Shown in pieces: positions 27,335 to 33,858 of a stretch of DNA of 33,858 bases. The notes under the pieces are model-generated. The model was not told where the DNA came from and did not search any database. It was given only the letters and a program-made list of their open reading frames with translations. A program made the translations under genes and the position numbers. The number at the start of each line of letters is the position of its first letter. The stretch's first letter is position 1. This stretch comes from Verrucomicrobiota bacterium (GTDB lineage: Bacteria; Verrucomicrobiota; Verrucomicrobiia; Limisphaerales; AAA164-E04), in assembly GCA_027619545.1 (NCBI GenBank), contig JAQCFT010000011.1:1-33858 (forward strand). Reading direction: 5' to 3'.

Positions 27335-29257
27335 ATGCCCAAGAAAAAGAGCACCAGTCCGCTTGAATGGGGCATCGTGGCCATTTTGGGGTTGATGCTT
27401 TGCCTGGGGCCGCTTCTTTTTGGCGGGGTTTATGCCTCCGGATTCCTTTTGTTGACCGCTCTATGTGTGGTTGCGTCCGCCCTCTGGCTGATTCTGATAA
27501 TCAGTGGAAAGCGGTATCGGCTTCTTTGGCCTCCCATTTGCTGGTTGGTGCTGGCTTTCATGTGTTTTGCCCTTTGGCGGTATCGCTTCGTTCAAGTGCC
27601 TTATGCAGGTGAGTATGAACTCATGCGCATTCTTTTGTATGGCACGCTTTTTTTTCTGGCAGTCAATTTTTTGCATGGGCAGGAGACCACCCAGATCCTT
27701 TCGCTTCTTCTGGTCTTTGTGGCCATGCTTGTTGCCTCATACGCTCTTTTCCAATACATCACACATTCCAATCAGGTATGGCACATCACCAAACCACCTC
27801 AGTATGCGAATCGTGGTACGGGAACCTACATTTGCCCAAATCATCTGGCAGGGTTTCTGGAGATGGTTTTGCCGCTTGGACTGGCGTATTTGTTTGCCGG
27901 CAGACTCAATGCCACATTTAAAGTTTTTCTCGGCTATGCTTGTCTGGTGATCCTTGCCGGGATCGGTGTCACCATGTCCCGTGGAGGTTGGTTGGCGACC
28001 GGGGTTTCCATTATGGCTTTTTTGGTGCTTTTACTGGGCCACCGCAAGTATCGCATCCAGGCAGGGGCGGCCTTACTTTGTTTCGTGGTCGGAGGTTATT
28101 TTATTTTTGATCAATCGGAAGGTCTCAAGGAGCGTCTTAACCAAACCTTGCAGCGCGATACCGGGGCTCCGGTCAGTGTGCGCTCTCTTATCTGGGATGC
28201 ATCCTGGAAGATGTGGGGCGATCATCGTTTGGTGGGTGTGGGACCCGGGCAGTTCGATTACAGGTTTCAGGATTACCGGCTTTCTGAAGTTCAGGAACGT
28301 CCAGGTTGGGTGCACAATGATTTTCTTCACTTGTTGGTCGAATACGGACTAATCGGTGGTGCCATTTTTTTGGTGGGATTGGTATTGCTGGTGGTTGGGG
28401 CCTGGAGAACACGGAAGTACGTCATGAGGGAGGGGAGGGATTTCGGGAAAAACCGACACAGCAACCGGGCAGCATTTGTGTTGGGAAGTTCCATTTCACT
28501 ACTGGCAATCAGTGTGCATTCCTTGTTCGATTTTAATCTGTACATACCCGCCAATGGCATATTGGCGGTGGTCCTTGCGGGTATTCTGGTCAGTCATTTG
28601 CGTTTTTCCACCGAGCGTTATTGGTGGAAATCCTGGTGGCCGAACCGAATCATAGCCGGATTGGTGGTGGTGGGCATGACTGGTTTGCTGGTGTTCCCAA
28701 TGTCCGGTCGTTACCTTGAAACGAAATGGCTCCAAAAGGCCAAAGCAGCCGAACCTTTCTCTTCCAATCACATAGAAGCGCTCGCCGAATCGGTGCGTGT
28801 TGAACCCGGCAACTTCGAGACTTCTTACCGCATCGGTGATTTATTGAGCCAGCTCGGTCATCGCTTCGTTCCGGGTTCCGGATACGAACAACAATTGGAA
28901 GTGGCCATTCAATGGTTTGAAAAAAGCCTGCAGGCCTGGCCTGATTGTCCCTATGCCTACGCCGAGATTGGTCGATGCCTGGATGCCTTGGGGCGTGAAG
29001 ATGAGGCGACGCCCTATTTCGACAGAGCATTTGCACTGGATCCCAAGAACATTATCATTGTGAATCATATGGGATTCCATGAACTGGAGCGTGGTGATCT
29101 TGAGGCCGCTCATGATTATTTTCAAATGTCCTGGGATTTGAGGTACTATGGCAATTTGGATGCCATGAAAAACCTCATCATTCTTAAGAAACGCCTTGGG
29201 AAACCCCCACTGACCGATCCCATCACCGGTGATCCGTATTATTCCGATATCCGCTAG
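27335..29257 (+). CDS. O-antigen ligase-family protein with C-terminal TPR region
   Basis: A 640-aa membrane protein with about eleven hydrophobic helices over residues 15-455 and a soluble tail. The conserved ligase segment appears as WVHNDFLHLLVEYGLIGG, the signature of the Wzy_C/O-antigen ligase family. The loop before it carries the basic MSRGG that is also characteristic. Residues about 490-610 have TPR-like helical pairs (SYRIGDLLSQLG, YAYAEIGRCLDALGRED, NHMGFHELERGDLEAA), a common fusion in PVC and myxobacterial polysaccharide systems. I start at ATG 27335 (GGAAAGAG at 27322-27329 is a good ribosome-binding site at a suitable spacing) and not at ATG 27320, which overlaps the methyltransferase gene. 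It is the last gene of the glycan cluster. Confidence 0.88.
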   Translation: MPKKKSTSPLEWGIVAILGLMLCLGPLLFGGVYASGFLLLTALCVVASALWLILIISGKRYRLLWPPICWLVLAFMCFALWRYRFVQVPYAGEYELMRILLYGTLFFLAVNFLHGQETTQILSLLLVFVAMLVASYALFQYITHSNQVWHITKPPQYANRGTGTYICPNHLAGFLEMVLPLGLAYLFAGRLNATFKVFLGYACLVILAGIGVTMSRGGWLATGVSIMAFLVLLLGHRKYRIQAGAALLCFVVGGYFIFDQSEGLKERLNQTLQRDTGAPVSVRSLIWDASWKMWGDHRLVGVGPGQFDYRFQDYRLSEVQERPGWVHNDFLHLLVEYGLIGGAIFLVGLVLLVVGAWRTRKYVMREGRDFGKNRHSNRAAFVLGSSISLLAISVHSLFDFNLYIPANGILAVVLAGILVSHLRFSTERYWWKSWWPNRIIAGLVVVGMTGLLVFPMSGRYLETKWLQKAKAAEPFSSNHIEALAESVRVEPGNFETSYRIGDLLSQLGHRFVPGSGYEQQLEVAIQWFEKSLQAWPDCPYAYAEIGRCLDALGREDEATPYFDRAFALDPKNIIIVNHMGFHELERGDLEAAHDYFQMSWDLRYYGNLDAMKNLIILKKRLGKPPLTDPITGDPYYSDIR

Positions 29258-29289
29258 CAGGGTCAGTTGGCACGCTCGCCGTATAAATT

Positions 29290-30768
29290 TTATTCAGGGA
29301 TGGCTATATGCGCTTCCACGGCCTGTACGACTTCCGGGAACAAGCAGTGTTCGCACGTTGCATTGGTGTGACTGCAGAAATCCGCGAGTATTTGCAATAA
29401 ACCCTGTTGGTCCGCAGCTGACTGGATCCACCCGCATTTTCTTCCATTTAACAACCTCGTTCGAGCCATCTTGAGCAACGCGTTATCGGCAGCACGGGGC
29501 CAGTTGGAATATAGCCGCTTGATGCGCTGGATTAAGTCGTTGTGATCGTCCGTGGGATCCGAACCGGACCTGGCCAGGAGCCAAGGCAGAATCACGTTGA
29601 TCACCAGTTCGTTGGTTCGTTCCGCCCCGGTCAGGAACGAGGGTGTTTTCATCTTGGGTCCAGTCATGGACCAATGCCATGACCAGAATTCATCAGAATA
29701 ATCCCCCAGTAGAGCATGCATTTTCTCCTGGGCAATGCGTGTCTGCATGGGGGTGTTGAACCACTCCTCGATCCTCTGAATGAAATTCGGATCGGTCATC
29801 CAGTGCGCGACCGTTGCCAGTCGTCGTAGCGGATGGTTTGCCGGGCGAATGCTCTGCATGTGCCACATGCATTTGGGAAGAATATCTTGTTCGAAGGTAT
29901 CACGATCGCGCCACCAGGCGTCCCAGCATTTGCGAATATAACCGTGATCCTTCTGCGGCTGTTGGGGTAACTGTTTGGGAATCAAATTGGCAATCCCAAA
30001 TAATCTGGATTGCATCAGGAACCGGGTTTCTTCCGGTTTTTTCATATCCAGATCCTCCATGATTTTGCCGGTCAAATAGTAAAGGCGCCTCATGGGCCAT
30101 TGGTTTTTTCGGTAGCCCAGACCGTTGAACAGGTGCAACCAAAGTGCGTCTCGATATCCTATTTCGCGGGCGTCTTCCTCGATGCGTTTTGCCTTCAATT
30201 GCAGGCGCAGCAAAGCTGCTTGACGGACCAACACCTGAATGGATTCTGGAGAAAGTTGATTCAATGGAGAACGGCATTGCCCACATAAGCGCTCAGGCCA
30301 GCACTCGGTCACACTATCGCCTGCCCATTCAATGAGATTGCATTGGGATTCGTTCGTATAGTCCGATAGCCTTAACACGGGTAACGGGTGATTGTCTGGT
30401 ATGGCACCTTCCCAAATAACATGCAGACGTACTTTGTTGAAGTTTGGATTCAGATCATGACGATGAGAACGCCAGAAGGATGGCTTGAGATCTAGTTCGA
30501 TGTCGGCGTGCTTGTATAATTGATCGTCGATGCGCAGCACAGCTGACCTGAAATCAGGTCCGGCCCCATGATTCCAGAAGCCCGGATGAAGGATTTCAAT
30601 CGGTTTGCCGCATGTGGTCGTGCACGGGGTGCTTTCAAATCGTTGGTGCATCCATATCAGGTGAAGCACTCTTTCGGGGAAATCCGGACCGGAAGTCTCC
30701 TTGAGCAGGTGTGTCGCCATTGCGGAGGAGCGCCATTGATGGTAGAAATCTGTAGGAATGGACATCAT
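29290..30768 (-). CDS. DUF2851 family protein
   Basis: A protein of about 492 aa with the DUF2851 hallmark near the N-terminus: LHLIWMHQRFE, then IEILHPGFWNHGAGPDFRSA and HADIELDLKPSFWRSH. This family is found in Bacteroidota, Verrucomicrobiota and relatives. Its function is not established; the fold has been compared with restriction-type nucleases by position of acidic residues, which I treat as speculative. C-terminal CEHCLFPEV (near residue 475) adds a Cys pair that may bind metal. I choose ATG 30768 (or 30765) because the 25 upstream residues to 30843 are hydrophobic, Tyr/Ile-rich and AT-rich and do not look like coding. It is divergently oriented to the HtrA gene with 149 bp between the starts. 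Confidence 0.85.
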   Translation of the reverse strand: MMSIPTDFYHQWRSSAMATHLLKETSGPDFPERVLHLIWMHQRFESTPCTTTCGKPIEILHPGFWNHGAGPDFRSAVLRIDDQLYKHADIELDLKPSFWRSHRHDLNPNFNKVRLHVIWEGAIPDNHPLPVLRLSDYTNESQCNLIEWAGDSVTECWPERLCGQCRSPLNQLSPESIQVLVRQAALLRLQLKAKRIEEDAREIGYRDALWLHLFNGLGYRKNQWPMRRLYYLTGKIMEDLDMKKPEETRFLMQSRLFGIANLIPKQLPQQPQKDHGYIRKCWDAWWRDRDTFEQDILPKCMWHMQSIRPANHPLRRLATVAHWMTDPNFIQRIEEWFNTPMQTRIAQEKMHALLGDYSDEFWSWHWSMTGPKMKTPSFLTGAERTNELVINVILPWLLARSGSDPTDDHNDLIQRIKRLYSNWPRAADNALLKMARTRLLNGRKCGWIQSAADQQGLLQILADFCSHTNATCEHCLFPEVVQAVEAHIAIPE

Positions 30769-30857
30769 GATGTACGAATCAATGCAGTGTGGATCCGATA
30801 TTAATGTGAGATTGAAATAATAATAAACCAGCAATTGAAACATTTTAAAAATAAAGG

Positions 30858-30889
30858 GATAAAAGGTCGGGATTTAAGATAAAATGTCG
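30858..30889. promoter_or_regulatory. Pair of 12-bp direct repeats 20 bp apart upstream of the HtrA gene
   Basis: GATAAAAGGTCG (30858-30869) and GATAAAATGTCG (30878-30889) match at 11 of 12 positions and start exactly 20 bp apart, about two helical turns. They sit in the gap between divergent DUF2851 and HtrA genes, 29 bases before the HtrA start. This fits a binding site for a dimeric or tandem transcription factor, but it is AT-rich and may be chance. A TAAGAT at 30875-30880 lies in the second copy and could serve as a -10 box. Confidence 0.35.
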
Positions 30890-30917
30890 TAAATTCATAA
30901 CTCATTGAGGAATGGTG

Positions 30918-32360
30918 ATGGTTGAAAAAGTGTCAAATGGAGATCAAATTGGGAGAATGACCGGTTTCAGGAAAAGATTTTTGCAGGTTCGGGGCACGCC
31001 GTTTCAGGAAACGGTTCCTTTTTTTCTGCTTGTGGTGCTGGGGTGTGCTTTGAGCGGTTGGGCATGGGCTTCGGAGTCAGTGAGGCGTGATGCGACCGTC
31101 AGAGCGGTTGACAAAACCATGCCGAGCGTTGTGAACATTCGAACGGAGATCCTTGTGGAACGGCAGGATTTTTATTACGACCTGCTTTGGGATTTTTTCG
31201 GACCGTATTACCGGCGTCGTCCGGCCGAGTCCACCTACAGTCTGGGGTCGGGTGTGATCATTCATGATTCGGGTTATGTGTTGACCAATGCCCATGTGGT
31301 GAATCGGGCCAGTCGGGTGGAGGTGATCCTGCAGGATGGATCACGGTGCGAGCTTCGACCTATTGCTGGGATGCGGTCCAGCGATGTCGCCCTTCTCAAG
31401 ATCAAGGGAGAAGATGCATTGCCCACATTTCAGGCTGTGTCTTTTGCTCGAGAGGATGATCTCATGTTGGGCGAAACGGTGCTGGCGTTGGGGAATCCGT
31501 TCGGTCTGGGAAGTTCCGTGAGTCGGGGCATTTTAAGTTCCAAGAACCGTCGTCCCCCCATGGAGAACGAGCCTTTGGAGATTGAGGACTGGCTGCAAAC
31601 GGACGCCGCGATCAATCCTGGCAATAGCGGGGGACCGCTCGTGAATTTGGATGGTGAAATGATCGGTCTGAATGTTGCCGTGTTCAAGGAGGGGCAGGGC
31701 ATTGGGTTTGCCATCCCGATCAAACGCATCAATGAAGCCATTTCGGAGATCATGACGCCTGAAATTCTGGATGGATTGTGGTTTGGGGCCAAGTTGGATG
31801 CTGGGGCACGGCCCATGAAGATCAAGGAAGTTCAACAAGGCAGTCCCGCCGATAAAGCGGGATTCAAGGTGGACGATGCCATTTTGAGTGTCGATGGTCA
31901 ACCGGTGCCGCATGCCATCGATTTTCACCACATGCTGACCCGGAACAGGGGGAAGGATGCGGTCAACATCGCCATAGATCGTGATAGGGAAAATAAAAAG
32001 ATCAGCCTACAGTTGATTCCTGAGGAAAGTTTTTTCAATGCGCAACTCGTCCGTGAGAAAACGGGGGTGCTGCTTCAAGAGATGCGTCCGCAATTGGCCA
32101 GGAACCTGAATCTTGATTCGGTTGAGGGCGCCCTGGTGGCGGATGTCGACGAAGATGGTCCCGGGGCCAAGGCGGGAATTCGCAATGGATTCGTGGTGCT
32201 GCGCATCAATGACCTCAGGGTGGATTCGATGGTGGGATTGGCAAAGTATCTTTACGAATTGAAGTCTGGCGCATCGGTTCGAGTGGAACTGCTGGTGCAG
32301 CGAAAAGTGGGGCGCTTTCTTACTTTGAACCGTGCGGGCGCCGCCTTGGTTTTAAGATAA
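30918..32360 (+). CDS. HtrA/Deg-family envelope serine protease with two PDZ domains
   Basis: A periplasmic quality-control protease. From the start at 30918 the catalytic triad is H126 (TNAHVV), D156 (SSDVALLKI) and S237 (NPGNSGGPL). Two PDZ domains follow: about residues 285-375 (VQQGSPADKAGFKVDDAIL) and 385-480 (VDEDGPGAKAGIRNGFVVL). Export uses a hydrophobic stretch ending SGWAWA, preceded by a long n-region of about 40 residues. I prefer ATG 30918 because GAGG (30907-30910) lies 7 bases upstream; the ATG at 30912 overlaps that site and is two codons longer. The 480-aa length is usual for DegQ/DegP relatives, with a short LA loop. It probably degrades misfolded exported proteins. Direct repeats lie just upstream. 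Confidence 0.95.
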   Translation: MVEKVSNGDQIGRMTGFRKRFLQVRGTPFQETVPFFLLVVLGCALSGWAWASESVRRDATVRAVDKTMPSVVNIRTEILVERQDFYYDLLWDFFGPYYRRRPAESTYSLGSGVIIHDSGYVLTNAHVVNRASRVEVILQDGSRCELRPIAGMRSSDVALLKIKGEDALPTFQAVSFAREDDLMLGETVLALGNPFGLGSSVSRGILSSKNRRPPMENEPLEIEDWLQTDAAINPGNSGGPLVNLDGEMIGLNVAVFKEGQGIGFAIPIKRINEAISEIMTPEILDGLWFGAKLDAGARPMKIKEVQQGSPADKAGFKVDDAILSVDGQPVPHAIDFHHMLTRNRGKDAVNIAIDRDRENKKISLQLIPEESFFNAQLVREKTGVLLQEMRPQLARNLNLDSVEGALVADVDEDGPGAKAGIRNGFVVLRINDLRVDSMVGLAKYLYELKSGASVRVELLVQRKVGRFLTLNRAGAALVLR

Positions 32361-32363
32361 TGC

Positions 32364-32381
32364 CACATAATGTGTTTTTTT
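32364..32381 (+). terminator. Weak intrinsic terminator after the HtrA gene
   Basis: CACA (32364-32367) and TGTG (32371-32374) pair around TAA, followed by seven Ts (32375-32381), three bases past the stop codon. The stem is short and only AT/GC mixed, so termination efficiency may be low and readthrough into the channel gene is possible. Confidence 0.35.
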
Positions 32382-32410
32382 CAGGTGTCATTTCAGATAG
32401 CTATTAAGAC

Positions 32411-33661
32411 ATGCAAAGGTTAATTGATTTTCTGATTGAGGGGGGTGTGTCACCTGATTGGGCACCTGTCACGGCATCTTGGGTGGCGACTTTTGGTGTG
32501 CTCTGCCTGGCAATCATTGTCAATTTCATCGCCAAGAATCTTATTGTTCGCGGGGTGCATGCCTTCATTGATCGCACCAAGATCAAGTGGGATGATAAAT
32601 TGGCCAAACGCAAAGTCTTCCACAAGTTGTCACATCTTGCTCCCATAGCAGTTTTCAGTGTGTTGCTCCCTGAGATATGGGAAGGTTATGCGGATGCTCT
32701 ACAGGTCATTTCCTCAGGTACTGAGATTTATATCGCAGTCGTCGTGATGGTGGTGGTGGATTCCCTTCTGGCGGCATTTCTCGATATCTACCGCAGTTTT
32801 GCCTGGTCTAAACAAGTCCCGATCAAGAGCTTTCTGCAAGTCATTAAACTGGTCGTTTTTCTGGTGGGTGGCATTTTCGTGGTCGGCAGGCTGATGAATA
32901 AGGAACTCGGTGTCTTGTTCGCCAGTTTGGGCACTCTGACGGCTGTGCTCATGTTGGTGTTCAAAGATGCCATCCTGGGCTTAACTGCGGGTATTCAATT
33001 GACAACCAACAAGATGTTGGCAATCGGAGATTGGCTTGAGATGCCCAAATATGGCGCCGATGGAGACGTGCTGGAAATCACGCTTACCACCGTCAAAGTT
33101 CAAAATTGGGACCGAACCATTACCACTATTCCAACATATGCGTTGATCAGTGATGCGTTCAAGAATTGGCGGGGTATGTCCGAATCCGATGGGCGACGGA
33201 TCAAACGATCCTTGTTTTTGGATCTGAACACGATTCGTTTTTGTGATGAACCTCTGCTCAAGCGACTCAGTCGGATTCAACTTATTCAGGAGTATGTTGA
33301 TCGTAAAAAGGAGGAGCTGGCTGAATACAACAAACAATCCAAAGTGGACGATTCCTGTCTGGTCAATGGTCGTCGGATGACTAACGTTGGAACGTTTCGT
33401 GCCTACATCACGGCTTATTTGAAACGGCACCCCATGGTAAATCAGGAAATGACGCTGCTGGTGCGTCAGTTGGAGCCGACACCTAAAGGATTGCCCATTC
33501 AAATCTACATCTTTTCCAAAGAAAAACGGTGGGTTCCCTACGAAGATATTCAGTCGGATATTTTCGATCACCTTTTGGCGGTGCTTCCTGAATTTGACCT
33601 TCGAGTCTTCCAAAGCCCTTCAGGTGTGGATATGCGTGAAGCATGGAAACATGACGGTTGA
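32411..33661 (+). CDS. ybdG: YbdG-type mechanosensitive (MscS-family) channel
   Basis: A 416-aa inner-membrane channel of the MscS superfamily, closest in layout and length to E. coli YbdG (415 aa), which contributes a small MscM conductance under osmotic downshock. Several N-terminal hydrophobic helices lead to the pore-lining helix (LGVLFASLGTLTAVLMLVF), then FKDAILGLTAGIQL, the hallmark GDWLEMPKYGADGDVLEI, and TTVKVQNWDRTITTIPTY in the beta domain. The C-terminal cytoplasmic part has RRMTNVGTFRAY and LPIQIYIF. The start at 32411 is a plain ATG with weak upstream AAG. The gap to the HtrA stop is 50 bp, with a weak terminator. The gene family is confident; the exact gating role in this organism is not known. 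Confidence 0.93.
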   Translation: MQRLIDFLIEGGVSPDWAPVTASWVATFGVLCLAIIVNFIAKNLIVRGVHAFIDRTKIKWDDKLAKRKVFHKLSHLAPIAVFSVLLPEIWEGYADALQVISSGTEIYIAVVVMVVVDSLLAAFLDIYRSFAWSKQVPIKSFLQVIKLVVFLVGGIFVVGRLMNKELGVLFASLGTLTAVLMLVFKDAILGLTAGIQLTTNKMLAIGDWLEMPKYGADGDVLEITLTTVKVQNWDRTITTIPTYALISDAFKNWRGMSESDGRRIKRSLFLDLNTIRFCDEPLLKRLSRIQLIQEYVDRKKEELAEYNKQSKVDDSCLVNGRRMTNVGTFRAYITAYLKRHPMVNQEMTLLVRQLEPTPKGLPIQIYIFSKEKRWVPYEDIQSDIFDHLLAVLPEFDLRVFQSPSGVDMREAWKHDG

Positions 33662-33731
33662 TATTTTTCTTGGTTGTTCTTTCATGTGGGTGTAAGTGAA
33701 AGGAAATCAAGTTGTTGATACATTTTAAACC

Positions 33732-33858
33732 ATGTTGCTTAAATCTTTCACATCCCTGATCTTTCTAGCGCTTTTTCTGGAACATGAACTTGTGTTAGCT
33801 CAGGTTTTAACCGTTCGCACAGTGGGCGGTAGAGTTGAATTGGTAGTATCCTCCTATC
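33732..33858 (+). CDS. 5' end of a secreted protein gene, cut by the window edge
   Basis: Starting at ATG 33732, 42 codons run open to the edge. The first 23 residues form a plausible signal peptide (MLLKSFTSLIFLALFLEHEL, ending near VLAQ), followed by a short stretch beginning VLTVRTVGG. No family can be named from so little. It follows the ybdG-like gene after 70 bp on the same strand. Confidence 0.5.
   Translation, partial: MLLKSFTSLIFLALFLEHELVLAQVLTVRTVGGRVELVVSSY

Overview
The window reads as chromosomal DNA of a free-living, saccharolytic Gram-negative bacterium. The most likely placement is the PVC superphylum, with Verrucomicrobiota the best guess. This is inference from gene content: an iduronate-sulfatase-type sulfatase, a CehA/McbA-type metallohydrolase, an FG-GAP protein, a very large LamG/thrombospondin-type-3 protein, a Tat-exported mannonate-dehydratase-like enolase, a DUF2851 protein and a YbdG-type MscS channel. 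Most starts lack a clear Shine-Dalgarno sequence, which fits that group. No rRNA, tRNA, prophage, integrase, IS transposase or CRISPR array was seen.

Layout. (1) 5-2681 (+): a Tat-exported four-cluster ferredoxin, an NrfD/DsrP-like membrane quinol subunit and an unknown 144-aa protein joined by an ATGA overlap. This is probably the tail of a respiratory operon that begins left of the window. (2) 7300-2855 (-): a tight run of four genes, namely a ManD-like enolase, an FG-GAP protein, a small lipoprotein and NADP-type glutamate dehydrogenase. (3) 7413-8915 (+): only the N-terminal half of the carbamoyl-phosphate synthase large subunit. Its stop codon lies at the edge of a ~235-bp imperfect inverted-repeat element, followed by a C8 tract and a heptamer array. 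(4) 12549-9179 (-): selA-selB, the selenocysteine-tRNA synthesis and decoding pair, with no selC, selD or selenoprotein in the window. (5) 12636-16490 (+): a secreted sulfatase and a secreted CehA/McbA-type metallohydrolase. (6) 24810-16495 (-): a membrane protein with a pseudopilin-like tail, an N-acetylhexosamine-kinase-like phosphotransferase and a 1731-aa secreted protein. (7) 24961-29257 (+): two O-antigen-ligase/polymerase-like membrane proteins flanking a CmoB-like methyltransferase, a probable surface-glycan locus. (8) 30768-29290 (-): DUF2851. (9) 30918-33858 (+): an HtrA/Deg protease, a YbdG-type mechanosensitive channel and the first 42 codons of another secreted protein.

How the parts may work together: the sulfatase, CehA-like hydrolase, ManD-like enolase, NahK-like kinase and LamG protein fit uptake and breakdown of sulfated or amino-sugar-rich glycans. 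The Wzy/methyltransferase group makes or modifies a surface polysaccharide, and HtrA and the YbdG-like channel handle envelope stress.

The observations most worth follow-up are: the half-length carB ending at a repeat element, with its start codon in the loop of a perfect 11-bp hairpin; the four-fold ~270-residue LamG/TSP3 repeat joined to a gingipain-like domain whose predicted nucleophile is Ser rather than Cys; the orphan selAB pair; and the unassigned small protein coupled to the NrfD subunit.
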